From Sinosporangium siamense (GTDB lineage: Bacteria; Actinomycetota; Actinomycetes; Streptosporangiales; Streptosporangiaceae): DNA of 64,000 nucleotides. The notes beneath the pieces are model-generated. The model was given only the letters and a program-made list of their open reading frames with translations. It was not told where the DNA came from and did not search any database. Where the stretch lies: NCBI RefSeq assembly GCF_016863435.1, contig NZ_BOOW01000006.1, forward strand, positions 310,001 to 374,000, in the 5' to 3' direction. Positions 27,713 to 36,200 of this stretch are shown here, in pieces; the first letter of the stretch is position 1, and the number at the start of each line of letters is the position of its first letter. The position numbers and the translations under genes were made by a program.

Positions 27713-27778
27713 ATGCCGCTAGTCGGTGGTCAGCGGTGCGGAGGCGCGGAGGCGCGTCACTGCGCAGTCCTTTCTCGC

Positions 27779-28504
27779 AAGCGCGTCAACGGCGATGTGG
27801 GCGTGACCGCGCGGCTGCTCGCGAGCCGGCTCACAGAACTCCGGACCGGCTATCGTTCGCCTGCCGTGCTGGATCGCATCGCCGAGGGGCGTCGGTGGCG
27901 GGATCAGCCCTACCGCGACCTTTCGACGGGCGAACTCATCGATCCCCGCACTCTGTCCATCCGTCTGGACGACCTGCTTCCGGCTGAGCGGCTGGTCGCG
28001 GTCGACTCCGGAAACTTCATGGGATATCCGTCGATGTTCCTGTCCGTGCCGGACGAGGAGGGCTTCTGCTTCACGCAGGCGTTCCAGTCGATCGGACTCG
28101 GCCTGGCCACGGCCATCGGAGCCTCATTGGCGAGACCCGATCGGCTCACCGTCGCGGCGCTGGGCGACGGTGGCGCGCTCATGGCCGCGCAGGAACTCGA
28201 AACGGTTGTCCGGCTTGGCCTGCCCATGCTTGTTGTCGTCTACAACGATCGCGGCTATGGGGCGGAGGTGCACCACTTCGGTCCGCAGGGATACCCCCTC
28301 GACACCGTCGCCTTCCCCGACACCGACATCGCCGCCATCGGGCGTGGCTATGGCTTCGAAGCGGTGACGGTCCGCCGCCCGGCCGACCTCGATGCGGTGG
28401 CGGCATGGGTGTCCGGGCCGCGGACCAGGCCGATGCTGATCGACGCGAAGATCGTCAGCAACTCCGGCGCGTGGTGGCTGGAGGAGGCGTTCCGGCACCA
28501 CTGA
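27779..28504 (+). pseudogene. C-terminal fragment of a thiamine-diphosphate enzyme (acetolactate synthase-like)
   Basis: The fragment covers the C-terminal ThDP-binding domain. It has VNGDVGVTARLLASRL, FTQAFQSIGLGLATAIGASLA and the ThDP/Mg motif GDGGALMAAQELETVVRLGLPMLVVVYND, with the usual end of pyruvate-decarboxylase-family enzymes. The N-terminal PYR domain and the middle domain (about 300 residues) are missing, and no start codon with family-like sequence lies upstream. It is 5'-truncated at a junction with the enoyl-CoA hydratase relic, which is on the opposite strand. Confidence 0.8.
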
Positions 28505-28653
28505 GCCGACCGGCGGGGCAGCATATGCGATGTACGGCGGGCGGCGCGGCCCGCGGTCACATCGGTTCGTCCTGGGCCGGGAGACGCCCGCGCTGCGTAG
28601 CGAAATGAGCAAGGCGAGTCCGCTCCAGAGCACCGGCGTCCGCGAGGCGAGTG

Positions 28654-29583
28654 TCAGGGTTCGTACCATGGGTCGGTGACACCGCCCGGGCAGGCGAGCT
28701 TCTGCGCGTCGAGGTGAGTGAGCTTCGCCCCCGCGGTATAGGCACTGCGCAGGAAGTCGAGCACCGTGGCGACGGGATCGTCGGCCTCCCGGACGTCGTC
28801 GTAGCGCAGGATCGCCAAGTGGCTCCCGCGCGCCGGGAGCCACTCCGCCTGCTCGGGACGCAACGGCTCCCGCTCCAGGCCCGGCGGCTCGGGGGCGGTG
28901 TAGGAGTAGAACGCGGGCCAGGGCCGTTCGGCATCCCCGAACCAGAACCCGGCGCTGATCACCTCCCAGCTGTAGGCCTCCCTGCTCACCGGATCGACCT
29001 GCGGCGCCCCGCTCACGACACGGCCGGTGAAGGAAGAGACCGCGATGTCGAAGGTGTGCCAGAAATGGTGCACCGGGCTGATCTTGCCGGCGAAGCCGGC
29101 GGCATGGCGTTCGAGCAGCCGGGCGACCTGCGACAGGATGCGCCAGTAGCGGTTGATCAACGCGGGATCGTATGCGGCGTGTGCGCTGTCCTCGGCGAAC
29201 GGAACCTGATCGCCGAGGTCGAACGGCACCGCCCGGATCTCCGGCCTAAGCCCGAAGCCCTCGAGGACGGCGAACAGATTCGCATGGAAACTCGCCACCG
29301 ACTGCCCCGCGAGCTCGAACTCAGCACTACGCCCGTCGAGGACGTCTACCACCAAGCGGTGGCGAACCAGATCGAAGTCGATACAGAACAGCGGCATCTC
29401 GCCCAGCCCACCCATCGGCCGGGTGGTCAGCCCGCGCCCGGTCAGATGGAACGGAACGTTCCACCAGTGGTTGCGCCTGTCGCTCGCCGCGAGCCGCACC
29501 TTGCCAACGATCTGCGCGAACCGGTGCATGGTCTCCTTCGCATCAGACCACTCCTCCAGCGGCAACGGCGGAAACATGTCCAT
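28654..29583 (-). CDS. DUF5996 family protein
   Basis: The ATG at 29583 has AAAGGGGG upstream. The 309-residue cytoplasmic protein carries the family pattern: a start of PPLPLEEWSDAKETMHRFAQ, KVRLAASDRRNHWWNVPFHLT, IDFDLVRHRLVV, GKISPVHHFWHTFDIAVSSFTGR, and a C-terminal acidic/aromatic part ending PGGVTDPWYEP. DUF5996 proteins are widespread in actinobacteria and proteobacteria and have no established function known to me; conserved His and Trp residues suggest metal or ligand binding. The next minus-strand gene ends 275 bases upstream, behind a palindrome, so it is probably transcribed alone. Confidence 0.8.
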   Translation of the reverse strand: MDMFPPLPLEEWSDAKETMHRFAQIVGKVRLAASDRRNHWWNVPFHLTGRGLTTRPMGGLGEMPLFCIDFDLVRHRLVVDVLDGRSAEFELAGQSVASFHANLFAVLEGFGLRPEIRAVPFDLGDQVPFAEDSAHAAYDPALINRYWRILSQVARLLERHAAGFAGKISPVHHFWHTFDIAVSSFTGRVVSGAPQVDPVSREAYSWEVISAGFWFGDAERPWPAFYSYTAPEPPGLEREPLRPEQAEWLPARGSHLAILRYDDVREADDPVATVLDFLRSAYTAGAKLTHLDAQKLACPGGVTDPWYEP

Positions 29584-29730
29584 GACGGCCCCCTTTCCGT
29601 GATCACAGTATCGCGTGCCGATCAGGGCCGCCGGTCTCTTCCTGCCCGGCTGAGCTGCGGCGACGCCTCGGATCGCAGCAACGCGCGCAGCTCGTGCCCG
29701 GCCGGGCACGGATACGACCCCGGATCAGGC

Positions 29731-29754
29731 CGGCCGGCCGCCGGCGGCCGGCCG
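29731..29754. terminator. 24-bp perfect GC palindrome, possible terminator
   Basis: The 24 bases centred at 29742/29743 are fully self-complementary and contain only G and C. They lie 105 bases after the oxidoreductase gene, upstream of the DUF5996 gene. There is no T-run. Confidence 0.4.
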
Positions 29755-29858
29755 CATCAGGTCGTTGGTGAAGTCGACATCCGCGGTTGATCGTTCGGCG
29801 CGGGTCGCGTTGCCGAATCCCTCGCCCGATGGTGCCGACGAATTTCCGGCGCAGGACA

Positions 29859-30788
29859 CTAGAGGGTGAGTACGATCTTTCCCTGGGCGTGGCCGGTCTC
29901 GCTCAACTGGTGCGCCGCGGCCGCGTTCTCGATGGGGAAGGCGGCCGCGACCGGCACGGTGAAGCGGCCCTGCTGTGCGAGGGCGGCGGCTGCGGCGAGC
30001 CCTTCGATCGCCTGCGGGTCCGCTCCGGGGCCCGCCGAGCGTGACAGGTGGACTCCGAACTCCACGGCGTTCAGGTCGGCGATGGTCACCACCCGGTCCG
30101 GGCTTCCGGCTAGGTCCACCAGATCGGGCAGCGAACCGGATCCGGCACAGTCCAGGACGACGTCGACTCCGCCTGGTGCCAGGGCGGTGACCCGCTCGCC
30201 CAAACCGGCGCCGTAGGTGGTCGGAGTCGCCCCCAGCCCCGCGACGAACTCGTGGTTGCGTGCGCTGGCCGTACCGATGACGGTTGCGCCGCGGGCCGCC
30301 GCGAGTTGGACGGCGACCGTGCCGACCCCGCCGGCCGCGCCCTCGATCAGCAGGGTCGTGCCGGTGCCGACCTTCAGCCGGTCGAGGACACGCGTGGCGG
30401 TCTCGACGTTCCCGGCCGCACCGCCGGCCTGCTCCCAGCTCAGCGCGTCCGGCTTCAGCTCCCAGGCTGCCAGGACGGCGTATTCGGCGTTCGCGCCGCC
30501 GAGTTCCGCGATATCGACGACGCCGAAGACCGCGTCGCCCGGCCGGATACCGGTGACTCCTGTGCCGACCTCATCGACCACACCTGCGGCATCCACGCCG
30601 AGCACGTGGGGCAGGCGCAGCGGCGCCACGTCGCGGAACCGGCCTGAGCGCAGGTAGCAGTCGGCGGGAGTGAGGCCCGAGGTTCGTACAGCCACCCGGA
30701 TCTGGCCCGGTCCCGCGTGTGGTTCCGGTACGTCGGCGACCTCAAGGACGCTTGTGGGACCGTACTCGGCGAATGTCAGTGCTCTCAT
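29859..30788 (-). CDS. NADP-dependent quinone oxidoreductase-like protein (zinc-free MDR family)
   Basis: The 309-residue protein is a medium-chain dehydrogenase/reductase. The GroES-like N-terminal domain has LTFAEYGPTSVLEVADVPEP, GLTPADCYLRSG and PHVLGVDAAGVVDEVG. The nucleotide-binding domain has IEGAAGGVGTVAVQLAAARGATVIG. The structural and catalytic zinc cysteines are absent, placing it with the quinone reductase-like branch, which reduces quinones or enals with NADPH. It is divergent from a TetR gene over about 50 bases. The likely logic is that the TetR protein represses this gene and releases it in response to a toxic electrophile. Confidence 0.87.
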   Translation of the reverse strand: MRALTFAEYGPTSVLEVADVPEPHAGPGQIRVAVRTSGLTPADCYLRSGRFRDVAPLRLPHVLGVDAAGVVDEVGTGVTGIRPGDAVFGVVDIAELGGANAEYAVLAAWELKPDALSWEQAGGAAGNVETATRVLDRLKVGTGTTLLIEGAAGGVGTVAVQLAAARGATVIGTASARNHEFVAGLGATPTTYGAGLGERVTALAPGGVDVVLDCAGSGSLPDLVDLAGSPDRVVTIADLNAVEFGVHLSRSAGPGADPQAIEGLAAAAALAQQGRFTVPVAAAFPIENAAAAHQLSETGHAQGKIVLTL

Positions 30789-30838
30789 GCCGTCGGACGC
30801 TAGCGGAACACCCCGTCCGTTTGGCTAAAGTGAGAGCG
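30789..30838. promoter_or_regulatory. Divergent oxidoreductase/TetR promoter region
   Basis: The 50 bases between the starts hold CGGACG (30794-30799) and its complement CGTCCG (30814-30819), 14 bases apart, a plausible TetR operator covering both promoters. Confidence 0.4.
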
Positions 30839-31465
30839 GTGACGAACCGTTTGCCTCACTCCCTGCGCTCCGATGCCCGGGACAACCGTGAGCGCATCCT
30901 CGCAGTGGCCCGCACGACGTTCGCCGAGCAGGGGCTGGACGTGGCGATGCGCGAAATCGCGCGGCGTGCCGAGGTTGGTCCCGCGACGCTCTACCGGCAC
31001 TTCCCGACCAAAGAGGCGCTGGTCACCGACGTCTTCACCGAGCAGATGGCAGCCTGCACCGCCATCGTCGACGAGGGGCTGGCCGATCCGGACCCATGGC
31101 GCGGCTTCTATCGGATGATCGAGCGGATATGTGAACTGCACGCACTGGATCGGGGCTTCACCGCAGCGTTCGTCTCGGCTTTCCCCCACGCGATCGACTT
31201 CGCCGCGGACCGGCAGCGGGCGCTGGGCAAGGTCGCCGAACTCGCCCGCCGGGCCAAGGCGGCGGGCAAGCTGCGCCCGGACTTCGTCCTGGACGACCTG
31301 ATCATGATGCTCATGGCCAACGGCGGTATCCGGACCACCTCGCGAGCCTCCGCGGTGGCCGCCTCGCGGCGCTTCGCCGCGCTGCTGATCCAGGGCATGC
31401 GGGCCGAGCCGGCCATCCCGCCACTGCCCCCGGCGGTCCGGCTGCCACTGGTGATGGTGCCTTAG
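30839..31465 (+). CDS. TetR-family transcriptional regulator
   Basis: The helix-turn-helix reads RDNRERILAVARTTFAEQG, then MREIARRAEVGPATLYRHFPTKEAL, a standard TetR signature. The C-terminal ligand-binding part (DPWRGFYRMIERICELHALD, AGKLRPDFVLDDLIMMLMANGG) is of the type frequent in actinobacterial repressors. I use the GTG at 30839 (GAGAG 5-9 bases upstream), giving 208 residues; GTG at 30830 is an alternative. It is divergent from the oxidoreductase gene, which is its probable target. Confidence 0.88.
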   Translation: MTNRLPHSLRSDARDNRERILAVARTTFAEQGLDVAMREIARRAEVGPATLYRHFPTKEALVTDVFTEQMAACTAIVDEGLADPDPWRGFYRMIERICELHALDRGFTAAFVSAFPHAIDFAADRQRALGKVAELARRAKAAGKLRPDFVLDDLIMMLMANGGIRTTSRASAVAASRRFAALLIQGMRAEPAIPPLPPAVRLPLVMVP

Positions 31466-31852
31466 TGCTGTGACCGGAAACGATCACCGGGTTGGGTGAG
31501 TGTTTCAAGCTGCCGGCGCGAGAGGCCGGCCGCCCCAGCGGAGGCCCTTCTCGCTGCGGATGCGGGCGCGTTCTCGGCGTGGCCGGCACATCTGGGCGGC
31601 TACACCGCAGACGAGCATCCCGTTGTCCCGGGGCGTGTGCTGGAGGCGTCTCGCCAACCGGGCTCGCCGAGGATCCGGCGGTCCGGGGACACGTCCCCTG
31701 TTCGACGGGCCGTCGCCGTGGTTTCCGGAGACGCACTTCTGGCGGTAGCCGTACGACCGAAAAGGTACCCCTATCGATTGTCGGATTTGTGACCATGGTC
31801 CGGTCGTTCCGCTAACGTGCCGACGAACCTGATCGATGAAAGGCGGTTCCCG
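31466..31852. other. Gap without recognisable gene
   Basis: Several overlapping open frames exist on both strands here, but none has family-like sequence or a good ribosome binding site. It may hold decayed DNA plus the promoter of the DUF2690 gene, for which the AT-richer bases 31765-31810 are the best candidate. Confidence 0.4.
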
Positions 31853-32305
31853 GTGAAGCTTCGAATGGCGGTCGGCGTGGTCGGCACCGTGGCGGCGGCA
31901 CTTGCGGTGCTGTCGCCCACCTCCGCGCAGGCGGCGGCCAAACCATACGACGGCCAGGACCCATACCGCAGCGGTTGCGCCAAGACCGCACGAGAAGTAC
32001 GGAAGGCCGGCATCAAGAGCCGGATCCACGGCCCGGTCGGCACGGTGCGGCTGATGTGGTCGACCAAGTGCAAGACCAACTGGGTCGAGGTAAGGACAGC
32101 CGCGTCGGCGACCGGCAGCATCAGCGTCTACACCAAGGACGGCCGGAGCAACACCTTCCGGTTCAAGGCCGGCAACAAGGGCCGGCACTGGGGGGACATG
32201 CTGTGGGCCAACAACATGTGCGCGTGGGGCAGCGTGCACGTGCAGTGGGGCGGCGGCAAGGGCGGGCAGAACGCCTCCGGCGCCACGGGGAGGGCCTGCC
32301 GCTGA
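31853..32305 (+). CDS. Secreted DUF2690 protein
   Basis: The GTG at 31853 follows AAAGGCGG and encodes a signal peptide (KLRMAVGVVGTVAAALAVL, cleavage at AQA-AA). The mature part has the DUF2690 pattern: YDGQDPYRSGCAKTA, GTVRLMWSTKCKTNWVEV and a late Cys pair (NNMCAWG, GRACR). Four cysteines probably form two disulfides. The family occurs in streptomycete-like exported proteins and some membrane regulators; the function is not known to me. The 150-residue gene is followed by a hairpin. Confidence 0.82.
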   Translation: MKLRMAVGVVGTVAAALAVLSPTSAQAAAKPYDGQDPYRSGCAKTAREVRKAGIKSRIHGPVGTVRLMWSTKCKTNWVEVRTAASATGSISVYTKDGRSNTFRFKAGNKGRHWGDMLWANNMCAWGSVHVQWGGGKGGQNASGATGRACR

Positions 32306-32330
32306 CGGGTCCCACCACGCGGGTCGCACT

Positions 32331-32368
32331 ACGGCCCTGGGGGTGGGCAGCGCCGTCTCCAGGGCCGT
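32331..32368 (+). terminator. Stem-loop after the DUF2690 gene
   Basis: ACGGCCCTGG (32331-32340) pairs perfectly with CCAGGGCCGT (32359-32368). It lies 26 bases after the stop. Confidence 0.65.
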
Positions 32369-32595
32369 GCGGCCTTCGTCACAGGGAGCGAGTTGACGTT
32401 GAACGAAAGCGCGCGACCTGCCCCTGTCTTCGGCGGAAGCAGACGACCGTCCATACATCCGCCGAAGGAGAGGTCTGGGACTGAACCAGCCGTCTCCGCC
32501 CCGGACCTCGCGTCTGCTCGGATTCGGGGGTAAGCCCTCCGATCCCAGAACACGATCGCCCATGAGAGGAGAGCGGCAGCACAGGCATCAAGCCC

Positions 32596-33426
32596 TCAAG
32601 ACGAGAGTACGGTGCGCAGCGGGGTGACGAAGCGGTCGGCGTGTTCGACGAAGCCGGTGTGGTCCCCGGGGAACAGGGTGGGCTTGGTGTCGAGGGCGGT
32701 GGCAAGTGCTCTGGAGGTGTGGTCGCAGAGCTGCCCGGTCGACTCCTCGCCGATGCCGATCACGATGCGGGTCGGGACGGTGCGCAGCAGCGCGATGTCC
32801 GGGCGCCAGTGGGTTGTTCCCCACATCTCGTGGGCGAACCATCGGTGCTCGTCCCGGACCTGCTGCGGGTCGCGTTCTCCACCGAACATCATCTCCAGCG
32901 CGCCCTCGGGCAGCTCGATGCCCGCCTGCGCCATGAACTTCCCCCAGGCTCCGATGGCGTCGCCGGTCAGGTAGGTGGCGATGAGATCGTCGGTCTGCGC
33001 GTGGAGTCTGTCGCGGTCCTCCAGCAGTTCGACGAGCGGGGGCTCGTGGGCGACGACGGTGTGCACCTGCTCGGGGTGGGCCTGGGCGAGGGCCAGCGCG
33101 GTGACAGCGCCGCCGCTGGAGCCCAGTACGGCGGCAGGCCCGGCGTCCAGGTGGGTCAGCAGCCTGGACAGGTCGTCGGCGCGCAGCTCCGGGGTGGACT
33201 TCTGGGCCGGATCGTCGAGAGGGCTGCGGTTGATGCCGCGAGGGTCGGTGGTGAGGACGGTGTGGTCGACCGCGAGCAGGTCGGCCAGGGGCGCGAAGGC
33301 CGCGGCGTGCATCGGGGCGCCGACAAGGGCGATCAGCGGGCCTTGGCCGCGCACCTCGTAGTGGAGCCGGGCGCCCGGGACGTCGAGGGTGCCGCTGCTG
33401 GAAGGAGTGGACGATAGGGCGTTCAC
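32596..33426 (-). CDS. Alpha/beta hydrolase
   Basis: The fold is clear from RLHYEVRGQGPLIALVGAP, the strand-4 segment HTVLTTDPRGINRSP, the nucleophile elbow GSSGGAVTALALAQAHPEQV (Ser), and the late His in FPGDHTGFVEHADRF. I chose the GTG at 33426 because GGGAGC precedes it; the frame extends to 33516 with low-complexity Arg/His sequence only. The 276-residue enzyme is probably a cytoplasmic esterase, lipase-like or epoxide-type hydrolase; the substrate is unknown. It is monocistronic and transcribed away from the GntR operon. Confidence 0.85.
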   Translation of the reverse strand: MNALSSTPSSSGTLDVPGARLHYEVRGQGPLIALVGAPMHAAAFAPLADLLAVDHTVLTTDPRGINRSPLDDPAQKSTPELRADDLSRLLTHLDAGPAAVLGSSGGAVTALALAQAHPEQVHTVVAHEPPLVELLEDRDRLHAQTDDLIATYLTGDAIGAWGKFMAQAGIELPEGALEMMFGGERDPQQVRDEHRWFAHEMWGTTHWRPDIALLRTVPTRIVIGIGEESTGQLCDHTSRALATALDTKPTLFPGDHTGFVEHADRFVTPLRTVLSS

Positions 33427-33778
33427 GGATTGCTCCCGTATCTGGTGTCGAGCGCTGCGGTGCCGGCTCGCCGGCCGCCCGGTCGGGCGGCCACGTCGTC
33501 CGGCGGTGCCGTACACCTTGACGACGAACGGAGATGTCCTCCGTCGACAGTCCCGTGAAGATTTTTCCGGCTGGCGTCGCAGTCAACCTCCCGGATGGAT
33601 GCGATCTGGTCGAGCGGTATGTGGACGTCGACGTGGGCTCCCTGCCGTACGCGCAGGGCACCGTCGGCAGGTCCCCGCGACCGGGTGGCAGATCTTGCCG
33701 ACGGGCCGCTCGCGCAGCAGGTCAACGTGGTGCGGCAACCCGGCGAAAGTGGCGCAATCTCCCCGTTATCCCTTTTTT
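33427..33778. other. Gap between hydrolase and GntR operon, with a coding relic
   Basis: On the minus strand a stretch reading ADGALRVRQGAHVDVHIPL, then DQIASIREVD (about 33570-33660) looks like the tail of a lost membrane or PH-like protein; no start is present. The rest contains the upstream parts of two divergent promoters. Confidence 0.35.
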
Positions 33779-33795
33779 CCTACTCATTTAGTAGG
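33779..33795. promoter_or_regulatory. Candidate GntR operator
   Basis: CCTACT-cattt-AGTAGG is a perfect 6-5-6 inverted repeat ending 9 bases before the GntR start codon, next to an AT-rich block (ccttttttcc and tttaat). GntR-family proteins often bind such dyads next to their own gene, so this is the likely control site of the whole operon. Confidence 0.55.
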
Positions 33796-33804
33796 TTTAA
33801 TGCT

Positions 33805-34566
33805 GTGGAACGGATGGTGCTCGATGATCGGCGGCGCAGGGCAGATCGTGCCCGGCAGGTCGCCGACCTGCTGAGAAGACAGATCCTCCAAGACAGCTTC
33901 CCCCAGGGGCAGCTGCCGCTGGAGGCCGCGCTCGCGCGCGAGTTCGACACCTCGCGCAATACCATACGAGAGGCGCTCGACCTGCTCCGCGAGGAAGGGC
34001 TGGTCGAGCGCTGTCCGGGCGTGGGCACCACGGTGGCGGCCGAGAAATACCCGCACGGCCTGCACCGCCTGCTCGGCCTCGCCGAGACCCTGCACGAGCA
34101 CGGGCAGGTGACCAACCAGGTCCGCACGATGACCCTGATGGAGCCGCCCGCCCAGGTCAGCCAGCGGCTCGGGCTCCCACCCGGCGAGCAGGTCGTCTAC
34201 CTCGAACGGCTCCGCAGCCTGAACGGCCTGCCGCTCTCGCTTGATCTCACTTACCTCGTCCGCGACGCCGGCGAGCCGCTGTTCGACGCCGACCTGGCCA
34301 ACAACGACATCTTCGCGCTGCTCGAAGGGATCGCCGGGCAGCCCCTCGGCACGGCCGAGCTCACGCTCGAAGCCGTCAACGCCGACCCACACACCGCCGC
34401 AGCGCTCGGCACGCCTCGCGGAGCCGCGCTGCTCATGGTCGAGCGGCTCACCCACCTGGCCGACGGTAGGCCGGTCGACCTGGAGTTCATCCGATTCCGG
34501 GGCGATCGGCTCACCATGCGCGGCCAACTGCGACGAACCCCGGACGAGGAGCGGGCATGGCCCTGA
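33805..34566 (+). CDS. GntR/HutC-family regulator (UTRA domain)
   Basis: The N-terminal winged helix (ARQVADLLRRQILQDSF, then LEAALAREFDTSRNTIREALDLLREEGLVER) is of GntR type. The C-terminal UTRA domain (EQVVYLERLRSLNGLPLSLDLTYL, ALLMVERLTHLADGRPVDLEFIRFRGDR) binds the effector. The GTG at 33805 is just downstream of a dyad and the frame has no better start. The gene overlaps the next one by 10 bases, so the regulator is encoded in the operon it probably controls. The effector is presumably the imported compound. Confidence 0.88.
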   Translation: MERMVLDDRRRRADRARQVADLLRRQILQDSFPQGQLPLEAALAREFDTSRNTIREALDLLREEGLVERCPGVGTTVAAEKYPHGLHRLLGLAETLHEHGQVTNQVRTMTLMEPPAQVSQRLGLPPGEQVVYLERLRSLNGLPLSLDLTYLVRDAGEPLFDADLANNDIFALLEGIAGQPLGTAELTLEAVNADPHTAAALGTPRGAALLMVERLTHLADGRPVDLEFIRFRGDRLTMRGQLRRTPDEERAWP

Positions 34567-34784
34567 TCAACCAGCGCGTCGAAGTCCCCGTGACAATCGA
34601 CGAATCCGTATGCATCGATGGCTGCACCTTATGCGTCGAGGCGTGCCCGCTCGACTCCCTGGCGATCAGCGAGGAGACCGGCAAGGCGTACATGCACGTA
34701 GACGAGTGCTGGTACTGCGGCCCGTGCGCGGCCAGGTGTCCCGTGGACGCGGTCACCATCAACATTCCCTACCTGCTGCGATAA
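34557..34784 (+). CDS. Two-cluster 4Fe-4S ferredoxin (AprB-like)
   Basis: The 75-residue protein has two complete [4Fe-4S] motifs: C-x3-C-x2-C-x3-CP (residues about 19-30) and C-x2-C-x2-C-x3-CP (about 51-62, starting at DECWYCG). The longer first spacing and the WYCGPC segment resemble the ferredoxin part of adenylylsulfate reductase subunit B. The gene overlaps the GntR stop codon by 10 bases and precedes the ABC transporter genes by 12. It most likely exchanges electrons with the flavoprotein at the end of the operon. Confidence 0.88.
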   Translation: MALINQRVEVPVTIDESVCIDGCTLCVEACPLDSLAISEETGKAYMHVDECWYCGPCAARCPVDAVTINIPYLLR

Positions 34785-34796
34785 AGGAAAAGCACC

Positions 34797-36200
34797 ATGC
34801 TGCGCAAGGCCTTGATGGCGACCCTCCTGCTGGCCTCGGCCGCCTGCTCGGTCTCAGGCACGTCGGCGGGCGGCGACGGGAAGCCCACGCTCGTCGTCGG
34901 CTACCAGTCCAAGACCATCAACACGGTGACGGCGGGAACCCTGCTGCGTTCGCTCGGTTACCTGGAGAAGCGACTCGGCAGCAAATACAGGGTCGAGTGG
35001 CAGGACTATGACACCGGCGCGCCCATCACCGCCAAGATGGTGGCCGGGAAGATCGACATCGGCTCCATGGGCGACTACCCGCTGCTGATCAACGCCGCCC
35101 GCACGCAGGACATCCCCGCGGCGCGCACTGAGCTGATCTCCATCACCGGCTACAACCTGCGCGGCGGGCTCAACATGGTCGTCGTCCCGCCCGAGTCCGA
35201 GGCGCGAACCCTGGCCGATCTCGCCGGAACCAAGATCTCCGCCAGTGTCGGCTCGGCCGGACACGGGACGCTCGTCCAAGCCCTGGAGAAGGCCGGAATC
35301 ACCGACGTGGAGACGGTCAATCATCAGCCCGCCGTGGGCGCGGCCCAGCTGGAATCCGGCGGCGTCCAGGGATACGCGCAGTTCGTGGCCTGGCCAGGGC
35401 TGCTGGCCTTCCAGAACAAGGGCCGGATCGTGTACGACGGCTCGGCGCTCAACGTGCCGACCTTCCATGGTGTGGTGGTGCGGCAGGAGTACGCCAAAGC
35501 GCATCCGGAGGTCGTCGACGCCTTCCTCAAAGCACAGATCGACGCCACCCGCTACCTGCACGAGCACCCCCTGGAGGCGGCCGAGTCGGTGGCCAAGGCC
35601 ACGGGGCTGCCGCCCGAGGTCGTCTACCTCTACAACGGGCGGGGCGGCATCGCGACCTTCGACGTCACGCTGAAGCAGCCCTTGCGGGCCGCGCACGAGC
35701 ACGACGTGACCTACCTCAAGCGGATCAGCCCGGACTTCTCCGGCGTGAACGTCGGCTCTTTCGTCAACGACGGCTACCTGCGGAAGGCGTACGGCCCCAC
35801 CTACGACGCCGACCGGGCCTCTACCGCGAACGCCGCCCCCGTCACTGGCACCGACGCCGCCTGCGACCTGCCCGTCTCCGATCCGAGGACCGCCTCGGAG
35901 CTCTGGCTGACCGGCGAGGACGCCACGCGTCCCGCCGCCACCCCCACCTGCCTGCTCCGCCAGATCGCAACGGCGGGTGGGAGCGTGCGCGCCGCTTACG
36001 TCCCGGACACGGCGACGGGGACGCGGTGGTTCGCCGACCGGTCCATCTGGCTGACGGACCCGTCCGCCGATCCCACCGCCCGCTTCCTGCCCTTCACGAC
36101 GCAGGACGGGGCCGATGCCTATCGCAAGGCCCACCCGAAAACGGAACCCGTCGCGTACGAGTCCGCGCTGAAGGCCGCAGCGGGAGGCGACGCCCGATGA
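34797..36200 (+). CDS. ABC transporter substrate-binding lipoprotein (SsuA/TauA/NrtA type) with extra C-terminal domain
   Basis: The start (AAAGGAAAA upstream) gives a lipoprotein signal ending LLLASAAC. The NrtA/SsuA-like binding fold follows: GYQSKTINTVTAGTLL, KMVAGKIDIGSMGDYPLLINA, LADLAGTKISASVGSAGHGTL, and PTFHGVVVRQEYAKAHPEVVDAFLKA. Such proteins usually have 310-340 residues; this one has 467. From about residue 350 an added region with two cysteines (DAACDLP, TPTCLLRQ), TRWFADRSIWLTDP and FTTQDGADAYRKAHP resembles a NosL-like domain. It is anchored outside the membrane. Its stop overlaps the permease start (ATGA). The substrate is unknown; sulfonates or related anions are typical for the family. 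Confidence 0.85.
   Translation: MLRKALMATLLLASAACSVSGTSAGGDGKPTLVVGYQSKTINTVTAGTLLRSLGYLEKRLGSKYRVEWQDYDTGAPITAKMVAGKIDIGSMGDYPLLINAARTQDIPAARTELISITGYNLRGGLNMVVVPPESEARTLADLAGTKISASVGSAGHGTLVQALEKAGITDVETVNHQPAVGAAQLESGGVQGYAQFVAWPGLLAFQNKGRIVYDGSALNVPTFHGVVVRQEYAKAHPEVVDAFLKAQIDATRYLHEHPLEAAESVAKATGLPPEVVYLYNGRGGIATFDVTLKQPLRAAHEHDVTYLKRISPDFSGVNVGSFVNDGYLRKAYGPTYDADRASTANAAPVTGTDAACDLPVSDPRTASELWLTGEDATRPAATPTCLLRQIATAGGSVRAAYVPDTATGTRWFADRSIWLTDPSADPTARFLPFTTQDGADAYRKAHPKTEPVAYESALKAAAGGDAR

Noticed and set aside
31466-31852. Possible insertion-sequence remnant between the TetR and DUF2690 genes
   Set aside because: TGTGACC occurs at both ends, but in direct orientation, and no transposase-like sequence or terminal inverted repeat is visible.
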